Below are positions 11,011 through 22,437 of a stretch of 64,000 nt of DNA, one piece after another. The translations under genes were made by a program, and so were the position numbers. Where the stretch lies: positions 3,534,001 through 3,598,000 of the forward strand of contig CANTUV010000072.1 of assembly GCA_947685225.1 (NCBI GenBank), written 5' to 3'. The number at the start of each line of letters is the position of its first letter. Position 1 is the first letter of the stretch. Source of the stretch: Garcia nutans (lineage: Eukaryota > Streptophyta > Magnoliopsida > Malpighiales > Euphorbiaceae). Below the pieces are notes generated by a model. It worked only from the letters and a program-made list of their open reading frames with translations. It ran no database searches and was not told the origin of the DNA.

Positions 11011-11061
11011 TAGCTTAAACTCATGTTGCTTTTCACTTTCTAAATAAACCTAAGATCGTTC

Positions 11062-11076
11062 AAGTAGGGGGTAAAC
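11062..11076 (+). other. Polypurine tract of Tat1
   Basis: aagtagggggtaaac is followed at 11077 by TGTAGAACC. The mirror copy Tat2 has aggggcaaac followed by TGTAGACCC, read on the minus strand, so the arrangement is conserved. Confidence 0.75.
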
Positions 11077-11492
11077 TGTAGAACCTTGATTTTGGCCCTA
11101 CGCTAGTTTGGTCCTAATTAAAGATGGCCTAAGTACTCATCGGTCCATTCATAATGGCTTAAATCTATTTTAAGCTTTTATCTTGATTGGTCTAATTTGT
11201 ATACAGGCCCAAATGAGTTTGGTTTAGTTTCTAAAACATTAAAATGGTAACAAAGAGAGTTTTAAAACCTAAAAATTTTATGCGAGTCATTTTGGTTCTA
11301 TATTGGATCATGCATGCCAAATTGGGCTTGTCTAGTTAGACATGGATGGTCCATATCGAACTAGGACAAACCTAGTTTGATATGGGCATCCATATCGATC
11401 TGGGATGCCTAGTTTGATATTGACATCCATATTGAACTGGCGATGTCCCAGTTTGATATGAACCCTAGTCCAGCTTGAATTCAGTCAATTTT
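11077..11492 (+). repeat. LTR of Tat1, first part (U3)
   Basis: The LTR starts TGTAGAACCTTG. From about 11330 to 11470 it holds a short repeat in which catccatat and gaactgg/tagtttgatatgg elements recur. It stops at 11492, where solo LTR A5 inserted. The target duplication atttt (11488-11492 and 24247-24251) shows the LTR resumes at 24252. Confidence 0.8.
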
Positions 11493-12437
11493 TGTAACAC
11501 CCCTGTACCCCATATACGCACACCACATACACACACACTTCATGCGATATACGTATACCGGATATAGGGGTGTCACGGTTCATTTTAAACAAACCAATCT
11601 TTAAACTTTAAAATCAAATCATTATAAATCAATGTAAGTAAACTTAAAACATTTAAGTTAGTATATAGAAAGTAATAGATGAAACAACCCTTGTTAAAAT
11701 ACATATATATATATAACATTAGTACCCAAAAGTTTATCCAAAACAGTCTGTTCAAAACATTTGTTAAATAAGCAGCGGAAAATATATATGTATATATATC
11801 AAAATCAATGTTTACAAAATTATAGAATTTATACATGCTGGCAGTTCATCTCTGATCTTGATGTCCACAACTTAACATTGCTCTAACAAACTCAAGCCTT
11901 GACTCTACTCGGTCTAGATGAGCTCTCCGGCGCAACCAGATCTACCCTGTCACCTGCGCGATAAACTACAATCGCGCTAAGCAGAAAGCTTAGTGGTACA
12001 CACTTTGATTCAATAAAGATCAATGCAATGCTCATACACAATACATATGATTATATATCAAGTCATTACATTATATCTCAGCATATTAATCATTTGCATC
12101 ACATTTCATAATTTACATTAAAACAAAGACAAGCATGGGCCCAAAAGAATCTAATATGCTATGCAAAGTTCAGAGTTACTGCTTTGGTCCATATTGACAC
12201 CTTGTGTCTAGCCCCATAGGCAATATATATCCATGGATAATGTAACAGACCCAGTCTCTTGGACCTCAACCCAGCTAGACCCTTGGGCCCCAGTATCTTG
12301 GTCCTCAACCTGGCTAGACTGTTACAGTTTTTGAGGCTTACGACCTTGTCTTTTAACCTCAAAAACATCATATTTCACATTTATCAACTGGGCTTGGCTT
12401 ACGACCCGGTCTTTTCACCTGCCTAGCAATTCATAGG
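11493..12437 (-). repeat. Solo LTR A5, part left of A2
   Basis: This is the 3' portion of the LTR in its own minus orientation. It carries the paired stem-loops at 11956-11993 (GCGCGAT...ATCGCGC and CTAAGC...GCTTAG) and the repeat block with cttggacctcaacc units at about 12240-12420. The last five bases, atagg (12433-12437), are the left target duplication of A2. Confidence 0.88.
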
Positions 12438-15005
12438 TGTAATATCCCAAGCTATACCCTAAAATTTTTGGAATACTTATTGTTGTTTTTGGATTTAACA
12501 TTATAATTGTATATATGTTTAAATGGGAAGATAAGAAAGGAAAGAGGAGTGTGTATATGTTGTATATATGGAGATATATACAACATATACAAGTCAACAT
12601 TTAATTAAAGCCAAAAGGAGTTTTATTAATTATTTTTAAAATGGAAATTGGAATAAGTGGAAGATGATATTTATGAATATTATATTATTATAATTGCTTG
12701 GTGGATATTAAAAGAGAGAATTGTATGGTTAAGAGAGGTTGTGAGTAGTTGACTTTGCTCTTCTTTCTTCTTCTTCATTCTTTGTTGGCCGGCTATCTTC
12801 ATAGCAAGAGACAAAGAGAGATTTTTGCTCTTCCAAACTCAAGATTGAAGGGTGTTTTAAGTGATCAAGTTGGAAATCTAAGGGTTTTCATCACTTTTGG
12901 TAAGTTTTCCACTTGATTCTTTGGTTTTCTTTTGATTTTATGAATGGAGGTTGTTGATTGGTTGTTAATGATATGTGCATGGTTATTTTGATGTGTTTGA
13001 AATTATGTTGTCTATTTGGCTTTGATTTTGGGGTTGGTTTAAAGGAAAGGTTAAGTTTGGTGTTGGAAAGCAAGTGTTGTGTTTTGGGTATGTGTTGAGT
13101 TGTGATGATGATTGTGATTTGTGTTTTAATGTATGTTTGAATTGTTTTGGTGTTGTTATAAGTTTATTATGGTTTGTTTGGAGTGGAAGATGGTGAAAGT
13201 AAGAGGTTTGTTGGATGTGGTGTTGTTGTTGCCGGAATCAAGATTTTTTGCCTGAAACCCCCATGAACACGGCCAAGTCTTTGGGCGTGTCAATGGTTCT
13301 ATTTTCTTGATGGGTGACACGTGACATGCCCATGTCACTGAGCGTGTCACAGCTTCTGTGTTGTAGTAGCATTGACACGGCCAGTGACAAGCCCATGTCA
13401 TTGAGCATGTCATAGCTACTGTGATGTTGGTGGATTGACACGTCCAGTGACACGCCCATGTCACTGAGCGTGTCATAGCTACTGTGTTGAGGGAGGATTA
13501 ACACAGCCAGTGACATGCCCATGTCACTGAGAGTGTCAAAGCTTCTGTGTTGTGAGTTTAGGGCATGGTCAGGGACACGCTAGTGTTGTTGAGCGTGTCA
13601 TGTGTAGAGTTTGCCCTAGTTGGTTCTTAGCCTTATTATCTCATGTGTATTTCTAAGTGAGTGTGTATTATCCCTTTTGGATTAGGTTTTGAAGAGATTG
13701 AGTTGCTCTAATTCAAGTGTTGAAGGATTCTTGGAAGAGGAGTTTGGTTTTGTGTGAATTGCTATTGAAGTAAGTACAAACCCTACATTATTGAATACAT
13801 TTACATGACATTAGGACTTAACACATTTGGTTGTAAATGTGTTAAGTAATCTATTACATTGTTGATACATTTGATTGATACTATGATTTGCATAATGTGA
13901 AAGATATGATGATCATTCAAAATGTATGTTCAATGCAATTGGTTATATATACTCTAATGATGAGATGTGAAGCCATTATTGTTGGCTATAATGATGAAAA
14001 TGAAATAATTAGGGCATGGTTACCTAGATGATTATGAAGAAATGAGAATGAAATTGATAATGAAATAATTAAAGAATTGTGTGCCTAATGTGTTATTCAC
14101 TTTTCAGAGTTTTATTATTGGTGGCATGCCTAATAGTAACAATCCCTTGAAGCTGGGTTGGGCTTGATCCTTGAAGCCAAGTTCAGTTGAAGTTTAGCAT
14201 GCTTAACTCCCCTTGAAGCTTGGTTGGGTCTAGTCCTTGAATCCTAGTTGGGATGTTACAAACCCTTGAAGCTGGGTTGGGTTTGGTCCTTAAAGCTAAG
14301 TTGGGTTGATGCTTAGCATGCTTTGCTCCCCTTGAAGCTTGGTTGGGCCTAATCCTGGAAGCCTAGTTAGGATGATAAATGTGATAATTGAACCAAAACA
14401 TTAACTCTAAAAGTTGAATGGCATATTAGTTTCTTTTAGGCCCATGCTTGTCTTTTTTAAATGTGAATCATGAATGGTGAAACAAATGAATAATAAGATT
14501 TAATGTAAGGTTTGAAATATGATATTCTTATGTATTGTTTATAATATTTGAAAGAATGACATTGGCATTACATTAAAGTATATTATTATTGTGGTTTGTA
14601 CCACTAAGCCGTTAGCTTACCGCGATTGTGGTTCATCGCGCAGGTGACAGGGTAGAACCGGAGAGTTCAGCTAGACCGAGTTGAGTCTAGGCTTTTGAAG
14701 TGTTGATTGTGGACTTAAAGATCAGAGACAAACTGCCAAACATATATAAACTTTATGTTTTGTAAATATTGATTTTGATGTATATATATATGTAAATACC
14801 ACTACATTTTCCGCTGCTTAATAAATAAATGTTTTATCTATTATGTTCTATAATATATCTGAAATGTTTTTAGGTTTTCTCATATTATTGCTGAAAGGAA
14901 AGATTGGTTTGTTTAATATGAACAGTGACACTCATGTATCTGGTATACATATATTACAGATGTGGTTGTATGTAGTGTGCGTATATGGGGTATAGGGGTG
15001 TTACA
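12438..15005 (+). repeat. 5' LTR of A2
   Basis: It runs from TGTAATATC to GTGTTACA, 2568 bp. It contains ttggccggc at about 12785, gtaagt donor-like sites at about 12900 and 13770, a dyad array at about 13256-13610, the cttgaagc direct repeats at 14142-14372 and the paired stem-loops at 14604-14641. Stem 1 of that pair has two changes (AGCTTAC for GGCTTAG). Confidence 0.93.
13256..13610 (+). repeat. Dyad-rich 58-60 bp tandem array in A2 5' LTR
   Basis: Four to five units carry gacacgcccatgtcactgag and cgtgtca, so each holds an imperfect dyad gacacg...cgtgtc. The same array is at 20673-21030 in the 3' LTR and 23036-23390 in A5. It is notably GC-richer than the rest of the LTR. Open frames across it are periodic artefacts. 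Confidence 0.85.
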
Positions 15006-15032
15006 TCTATTTTTGTATCAGAGTCTAGGTTT
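15006..15032 (+). other. Primer binding site of A2
   Basis: A few bases after the LTR end comes tgtatcagagtctagg, which matches the tatcagagc core complementary to the 3' end of plant initiator Met-tRNA. A3 has tgtatcagagcctaggt at the same place. Confidence 0.75.
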
Positions 15033-15174
15033 GAGATTCTCAACCTAGGTAAATTGTAAGAAAAAGAAAATTTTGATTTTAAAATATGGTTTTTAAATAA
15101 GATACGTGCTTTGGCATTAGTAGTCTCTGATCTTTGATGAGGTATATTTGCTGTGTTTACAGATATAAGTAGTA

Positions 15175-16396
15175 ATGGCGTCTCAGTCACGTCAGTCCGT
15201 AAAAGGTAGTGCTAAGAGTGTAGCTCCTAAAGAGGGTAGAGATGGAGCTAGGGTTGAGAGAGCTGGAGAGGCACCTGCTCCTATGCCAGAGAGATTAGCT
15301 GCTAATGAGGTTCCACCAGTTTGGCTAAGACATGTGGTAGAATTATTAAGGCAAGCTCTGGTGCATCAGTCGCCACCGCAACCACAGCCACAAGTGCAGG
15401 TGAGGCATTATGATAAATTGAGAAAGTTTGGGGCTGAAGATTTCTTTAGTACTACAGATCCTGCAGTAGTTGAACAGTGATTTGATAGAGTACAAAGGGT
15501 ATTTATCCAGTTGCAAGCTACTTCTGAAGAGAAATTTGATTATGCTAGATCCCTTCTGCAGAAAGATGCTTATGATTGGTGGAAGATGGTTCGCCATGCC
15601 ATGGATGATCCACCAACTTTGTCTTATAGTGATTTTCTGCGGGAGTTTGAGCAGAAATATACTCCGAGGGAGTATATGGATGCTAAGAAGATAGAGTTTC
15701 TGAATTTGAGACAAGATAACAAGACAGTGATAGAGTATGAGATTGAGTTCATCCGGTTGAGTCATTATGCCGGTGATATTGTTTCAAATGAGATTGACCG
15801 GTATAGGAGATTTGAGGAGGGATTGAGACCCTCTATTATGTGTATTGTTGCTGATTCTCAGTACCAAGACTTTTCTCACTTAGTTGCAGCAGCTAGAAGT
15901 GTTGAGAGAGCATAAGGTATTGCAGCCGCTACTACTGAAAGAGGAGACTAGAGTAAGGAGACCCCAGTTTGAGGCAGGATCTTCATCTATGAAGAGAGGC
16001 AGATCAGTAGGAGCTAAAGGCAGTCTGGTAGGTCAGTTCAGTAGCAGAGGCAGAGACCGAGACCTACAATTTTCTGTAGTGAGTGCTCCGACTCTAGTGG
16101 TTCAGATATCCATTCCACCTACATGTTTTCATTGTGGTAGGACACATGGGGGTGCTTGTTGGAAGACGGGTGGATCAGGAGTATGTTTTAGATGTGGGTC
16201 ACCAGCTCATTTTATCAAAGATTGCCCTGAGCTATAGGAGGATAGACAGACTGATACTGCAGCTTCTTGACCTAGTGTTAGCAGAGGAGGTCGAAGGGGC
16301 AAAGGTTTCAGTAGAGGTGGTCGACCTAGGATCAGTCAGAGAGGAGGCTCTACATCCGGAGGCAGTAGGCCAGATGAGGCTGGGTCTTCTCAGCGA
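15175..16396 (+). pseudogene. gag: gag of A2
   Basis: The ATG at 15175 begins MASQSRQSVKGS, as in A3. The capsid-like region holds RHYDKLRKFGAEDF, YARSLLQKDAYDWW and FEQKYTPREY, typical of plant Ty3/gypsy Gag. The nucleocapsid knuckle CFRCGSPAHFIKDC lies at about 16180-16230. Lesions: TGA at 15478 (Trp in A3), TAA at 15913, a frameshift soon after, TAG at 16235 and TGA near 16267. The intact copy would be about 400 codons before the protease. Gag would form the particle in which cDNA is made. Confidence 0.9.
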
Positions 16397-17740
16397 GTGT
16401 ATGTGATGCAAAGGCAGCCGAATGCTTCAATAGTTATTGCGGGTACATTCTCTTTATTTGTCATTTCAGTTATTGCTTTGATTGATCCAGGATCTACTCA
16501 TTCATACATAAGTGCATCTATCTTGCCTGTGACTGAATTGCATTCTGAGTCCCTAGGATTTGATGTCTTGGTGACAAATCCTTTAGGGCATAGTGTGGTA
16601 GTTAGCAAGGTGCATCGTGATAGTTTAGTTGTAGTGCAAGGTGAGGAGTTTCTCGGTTACCTGATTGAAATGCCTTTTAAGGAGTATGATTTGATCTTAG
16701 GCATGGATGGAGCTGTGGTAGACTGTCAAAAGAAGTTTGTTACCCTGAGAACCGGTGATGGTAGAAGTTTTATGGTATCTAGTGAGCAGAGACATATTGC
16801 ATCCATGTTTGTTTCAGCTATTGCAGTTGGGAAGTTGATTAGAAAAGGGTGTGATGCTTATCTTACTCATGTTATGGATACCAGAGTAGTGGGTTCTCAA
16901 CTTGATAGTATACCCACAGTCATAAAATTTTCAGATGTATTTCCTAAGGAGTTGCCAGGGTTACCCCCTGAGAGAGAGGTTGAGTTTGGTATCGATTTGT
17001 TGCCGGGTACCACTCCCATCTCTATTACTCCCTATCGAATGGCACCTACTGAGTTAAGAGAGTTGAAGGTGCAGTTGCAGGAGTTGTTGGATAAAGGGTT
17101 TGTTCGCCCTAGTGTGTCTCTGTGGGGAGCACCTATTTTGTTTGTAAAGAAGAAGGATGGTACTTTGAGATTGTGCATCGATTATAGACAATTGAATAAG
17201 GTGACTATCAAGAATAAGTATCCTTTGCCTAGGATTGATGATCTCTTCGATCAATTGAAGGGAGCAGCAATGTTTTCCAAGATTGATTTGAGATCAGGGT
17301 ACCATCAGTTGAGAGTCAGAGAGGAAGATGTTCCTAAGACAGCTTTTCGCATAAGGTATGGGCATTATGAGTTTTTGGTGATGCCTTTTGGATTGACGAG
17401 TGCACCATCAGTTTTTATGGATTTGATGAATAGAGTGTTTAGACCCTATCTAGATCAGTTTGTTGTTGTCTTTATCAATGATATTTTGGTGTATTCGCAT
17501 AATAAAGAGGAGCATGACAAACATTTGCAGATTGTGTTGCAGACTTTGAGAGAGAAGCAATTGTATGCTAAGCTGTCGAAGTATAAGTTTTGGCTTGATC
17601 AAGTGACTTTTCTGGGTCATGTGGTGTCAGCGGATGGTATAAGATTTTATCCGAGTAAAGTTGAAGCCACTTTGAATTGGAGTCCACCGAAGTCTGTGAC
17701 TGAAGTTAGAAGTTTTCTGGGTTTGGCAGGCTATTATTGA
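16397..17740 (+). pseudogene. pol: pol of A2: protease and reverse transcriptase, catalytic Asp lost
   Basis: A 447-codon open frame. The protease motif LIDPGSTHS is present; compared with A1 the ILGMDWLSKHG segment has lost a few residues (ILGMDGAVV). RT motifs FVKKKDGTLRLCIDYRQL, PLPRIDDLFDQL and FSKIDLRSGYHQL are clear. The catalytic box reads FINDILVYS instead of FIDDILVYS, so one of the two metal-binding aspartates is Asn. The frame ends at TGA 17738-17740, within GYYR. A3 has TGA at the same codon, whereas A1 keeps CGA. Confidence 0.92.
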
Positions 17741-19270
17741 CTGTTTGTGAAAGGTTTTTCTTTGATAGCTACTCCACTCACCAGATTACTTCAAAAGGGA
17801 GTTAGATTTGTGTGGATAGATCAGTGTCAAGCAAGCTTTGAGCAGTTGAAGGAGATGTTGACTCAAGCTCCTGTTCTTACTTTGCCTGTGGAAGATAAAC
17901 CATATGTGATTTACAGTCATGCTTCACATAATGGTTTAGGTTGTGTTTTGATGCAAGAGGGTAAAGTCATAACTTATGCTTCTCGGCAGTTGAAGTTGCA
18001 TGAGCTTAATTACCCAATGCATGATTTGGAGTTGGCAGCCATAGTGTTTGCTTTGAAGATTTGGCAACATTATCTTTATGGAGAGAAGTGTTTCATCTAT
18101 ACAGATCACAAGAGTTTGAAATACTTGGGTGTTCAAAGAGAGCTTAATCTTTGGCAGAGACGGTGGTTAGAGCTGATTAAAGACTATGACTGTTTGATTA
18201 ACTATCATCCTGGCAAGGCGAATGTTGTAGCAGATGCCTTGAGTTGGAAGTCTTTAGCAGGTTTGACCGTGTATTCGCTCTCGTTGTTTGTTGAGTTGAG
18301 AGTGTTGCATGCTAGTTTTGAATCATGTGATGATGGTGCTTTGTTAGCTCATTTGCAATTGAGATCGGTGTTGTTGGATCAGATTAAAGAGGCTCAATTG
18401 GCTGATGAGAAAATTCAAAAAGTTGTGTCAGAATGCCAAAAAGGAGAGAGTCGAGACTTTCTTGTGAGAGATGATGGTAGCCTTTGGTTCAAAGATAGAT
18501 TGTGTGTTCCTAATGATGCAAGACTGAAAAAAATTATTTTAGAGGAAGCACATCAATCTATTTTTGCTATGCACCCTTGGAGTACAAAGATGTATCGCGA
18601 TTTGAAGCAACATTATTGGTGGTCAGGTATGAAAAGGGACATAGCAGAGTTTGTAACTAAATGTCTCACTTGTCAGAGATTGAAAGCCGAACACCAAGTT
18701 CCAACAGGGTTGCTCCAACCTTTATCAGTGCCAGAATGGAAATGGGAGCGTGTAACAATGGATTTTGTGACTGGGTTGCCGTTGATTCAGAAAAACCAAG
18801 ATGTCGTCTGGGTGATTGTTGATCGATTGACAAAGACAACTCATTTTCTTCCAGTTAGAATGAACTATTCTTTGGAGAAGTTGGCTGAGCTGTATATCAG
18901 TGAGATAGTGAAGTTGCACGGAGTCCCAATTCCTTTGGTGTCTGATCGAGATCCCCGATTTACTTCAAGGTTTTGGAAGAGTTTACATGGTGCTTTAGGT
19001 TCTCGATTGCATTTTAGCACTGCTTTTCATCCGCAGATAGATGGGCAGTCAGAGAGAGTGATACAAATTTTGGAGGACATGTTGAGAAGCTGTGTCATTA
19101 AACTCTCTGGAAGTTGGGACAAATTTTTGCTATTAATGGAATTTGCTGATAACAACAGTCATCAATCCAGTATTGGAATGGCACCATATGAGGCATTTTA
19201 TGGTAGAAGATGCAGGATGCTCTATGTTGGGATGAAGTTGGAGAAGGTAAATTGGTTGGTCCCGATTTGA
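17741..19270 (+). pseudogene. pol: pol of A2: RNase H and integrase
   Basis: The frame continues after the TGA for 507 codons. RNase H reads YVIYSHASHNGLGC where A1 and A3 have YSDASHN, so the first catalytic Asp is His. The integrase HHCC finger (HQSIFAMH...CLTCQ), the core Asp in TMDFVTGLPL, the Asp in SDRDPRFTS and the Glu in SERVIQILEDML are present. A 1 bp loss near 19218 (gatgctc versus gacgcctc) shifts the frame, which ends at 19270. The PTGLLQP site is intact here, unlike in A1 and A3. Confidence 0.92.
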
Positions 19271-19800
19271 TTAAGGAAACGGAAGACAAAGTGAAGGTAA
19301 TTCGGGATCAGTTGAAAGTAGCCTCAAATTGACAGAAATCTTATTCAGATTTGAAGAGGAGAGATATAGAGTTCAATGTTGGAGATAAAGTATTTCTGAA
19401 ACTGTCTCCATGGAAGAAGATTTTGAGATTTGGCCGAAAAGGAAAGTTGAGTCCTCATTTTATTGGACCTTATGAGGTACTGGAGAGAGTTGGACCAGTG
19501 GCTTATCGACTCGCTTTGCCACCTAAATTGGATAGAATCCATAATGTCTTTCATGTTTCTATGCTAAGGAGGTATAGGTTAGACCCATCTCAAGTTCTGT
19601 CCGTTGAATCTATTGAGGTGAGTCTGAATCTGACTTTTGAAGAAGAACCAGTTGCGATTTTGGCACATGAAGTGAAAGAGTTGAGAAATAAGAAAGTGCC
19701 ACTTGTGAAGGTTCTTTGGAAGAATCATGTGAAGGAAGAGGCAACTTGGGAGAGTGAGCAAGCGATGCGAGATCAATATCCTCAATTGTTTCAGACTTAA
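19271..19800 (+). pseudogene. pol: pol of A2: integrase C-terminus and chromodomain
   Basis: The original frame resumes after the 19218 shift, has TGA at about 19330 (Arg codon in A3), and is then open from 19351 for 149 codons to TAA. It holds IEFNVGDKVFLKLSPWKK, IGPYEVLERVGPVAYRL and the chromodomain EEEPVAILAHEVKELR...EATWESE. It ends about 30 bp before the polypurine tract, as in A1 and A3. Confidence 0.9.
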
Positions 19801-19833
19801 GATCAGGTAATTTCGAGGACGAAATTTATTTTT

Positions 19834-19846
19834 AAAGGAGGAGAAT
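19834..19846 (+). other. Polypurine tract of A2
   Basis: aaaggaggagaat directly precedes the 3' LTR. It is the counterpart of the A1 tract, with some G-to-A differences. Confidence 0.75.
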
Positions 19847-22437
19847 TATAATATCCCAAACTATACCCTGAAATTTTTGGAATACTTATTGTTGTTTTTG
19901 GATTTAATGTTATAATTGTATATATGTTTAAATGGAAAAATAAGAAAGGAAAGAGGAGTGTGTGTATGTTGTATATGTGGAGATATATACAACATATACA
20001 AGTCAAAATTTAATTAAAGTCAAAAGGAGTTTTATTAATTATTTTTAAAATGGAAATTGGAATAAGTGGAAGATGATATTTATGAATATTATGTTATTAT
20101 AATTGCTTAGTGGATATTAAAAGAGAGAATTGTATGGTTAAAAGAGGTTGTGAGTAGTTGACTTTGCTCTTCTTTCTTCTTCTTCTTCTTCTTCTTTCTT
20201 TGTTGGCCGGCTATCTTCATAGCAAGAGAGATTTTTGCTCTTCCAAACTCAAGATTGAAGGGTGTTTCAAGTGATCAAGTTGGAAATCTAAGGGTTTTCA
20301 TCACTTTTGGTAAGTTTTCCACTTGATTCTTTGGTTTTCTTTTGATTTTGTAAATGGAGGTTGTTGATTGGTTGTTAATGATATGTGCATGGTTATTTTG
20401 ATGTGTTTGAAATTATGTTGTCTATTTGGCTTTGATTTTGGGGTTGGTTTGAAGGAAAGGTTAAGTTTGGTGTTGGAAAGCAAGTGTTGTGTTTTGGGTA
20501 TGTGTTGAGTTGTGATGATGATTGTGATTTGTGTTTTGATGTATGTTTGAATTGTTTTGGTGTTGTTTTAAGTTTATTATGGTTTGTTTGATTAAGTTTG
20601 TTTGCAATGGCAGATGCTAAAGTAAGAGGTTTGTTGGATGTGGTGTTGTTATTGCCGGAATCAAGATTTTTGGCCTGACACGCCCATGAACACGGCCAAG
20701 TCTTTAGGCATGTCAATAGTTCTATTTTCTGGATGGGTTATACGACCAGTGACACGCCCATGTCACTGAGCATGTCACAACTTCTGTGTTGTAGTAGCAT
20801 TGACACGGCTAGTGACACGCCCATGTCACTAAGCGTGTCATAGCTACTGTGATGTTGGTGGATTGACACGTCCAGTGACACACCCATGTCACTGAGCGTG
20901 TCATAGCTACTGTGTTGAGGGAGGATTGACACGGCCAGTGACACACCCATGTCACTGAGCGTGTCAAAGCTTCTTTATTGTGAGTTTAGGGCACGGTCAG
21001 GGACACGCCCGTGTTATTGAGCGTGTCATGTACAGAGTTTGCCCTAGTTGGTTCTTAGCCTTATTATCTCATGTGTATTTCTAAGTGAGTGTGTATTATC
21101 CCTTTTGGATTAGGTTTTGAAGAGACTGAGTTGCTCTAATTCAAGTGTTGAAGGATTCTTGGAAGAGGAGTTTGGTGTTGTGTGAATTGCTATTGAAGTA
21201 ATTACAAACCCTACATTATTGCATACATTTACATGACAATGGGACTTAACACATTTTGTTGTAAATGTGTTAAGTAATCTATTACATTGTTGATAAATTT
21301 GATTGATGCTTTGATTTGCATAATGTGAAAGATATGATGATCATTCAAAATGTATGTTCAATGCAATTGGTTATATATACTCTAATGATGAGATGTGAAG
21401 CCATTGTTGTTGGCTATAATGTTGCAAATGAAATAATTGTGGCATGGTTGCCTGGATGATTATGAAGAAATGAGAATGGAATTGATAATGAAATAATGAA
21501 AGAATTGTGTGCCTAATGTGTTATTCACTTTTTAGAGTTTTGTTGTTGGTGGCATGCCTAATAGTAACAATCCCTTGAAGCTGGGTTGGGCTTGATCCTT
21601 GAAGCCAAGTTGGGTTGAAGTTTAGGGTGCTTAACTCCCCTTGAAGCTTGGTTGGGCCTAGTCCTTGAAGCCTAGTTGGGATGTTACAAATCCTTGAAGC
21701 AGTGTTGGGTTTGGTCCTTGAAGCCAAGTTGGGTTGATGCTTAGCATGCTTCACTCCCCTTGAAGCTTGGTTAGGCCTAATCCTTGAAGCCTAGTTGGGA
21801 TGATAAATGTGATAATTGAACCAAAACATTAACTCTGAAATTTGAATGGCATATTAGTTTTATTTGGGCCCATGCTTGTCTTTGTTTAAATGTGAATCAT
21901 GAATGGTGAAACAAATGATTAATGAGATTTAATGTAAGGTTTTGAAATATGATATTCTTATGTATTGTTTATAATATTTGAAAGTATGACATTGGTATTA
22001 CATTAAAGCATATTATTATTGTGGTTTGTACCACTAAGCCGTTGGCTTAGCGCAATTGTGGTTCATCGTGCAAGTGACAGGTAGAACCGGAGAGTTCAGC
22101 TAGACCGAGTTGAGTCTAGGAATTTTGAAGTGTTGATTGTGGACTTAAAGATCAGAGACGAACTACCAAACATGTATAAACTTTATGTTTTGTAAATATT
22201 GATTTTGATGTATATATATATATGTAAATACTGCTACATTTTCTGCTGCTTAATAAATAAATATTTTATCTATTATGTTCTATAATATATCTAAAATATT
22301 TTTAGGTTTTCTCATATTATTGCTTAAAGGAAATATTGGTTTGTTTAATATGAACCGTGACACTCCTATATCTGGTATACGTATATTACAGATGTGGTTA
22401 TATGTAGTGTGCGTATATGGGGTATAGGGGTGTTACA
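19847..22437 (+). repeat. 3' LTR of A2
   Basis: It is collinear with the 5' LTR and very similar over most of its length. The first dinucleotide is TA instead of TG, a mutation of the terminal base. It contains the dyad array (20673-21030), the direct repeats (21572-21802) and the paired stem-loops (22034-22071; stem 2 has one mismatch and one G-T pair). It ends GTGTTACA before the atagg duplication. Confidence 0.93.

Larger units (their letters stand above)
12438..22437 (+). mobile_element. Complete chromovirus A2, 10.0 kb, inside solo LTR A5
   Basis: Both LTRs, primer binding site, gag, pol and polypurine tract are present. The ends are TGTAATATCCC and GGGTGTTACA, flanked by the perfect target duplication atagg (12433-12437 and 22438-22442). 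A2 belongs to the same family as A1 and A3. Its gag and pol carry stops, frameshifts and altered catalytic residues, so it is structurally complete but cannot move by itself. Confidence 0.95.

Noticed and set aside
13156..13522. Periodic peptide frames (CHWTCQ, SLDVSIHQH types) in A LTRs, also at 20738-20950 and 23092-23499
   Set aside because: They are translations of the 58-60 bp dyad array. Stops and frame differ between copies and there is no start context.
15346..15765. 139-codon minus-strand frame
   Set aside because: It is the shadow of A2 gag on the opposite strand.
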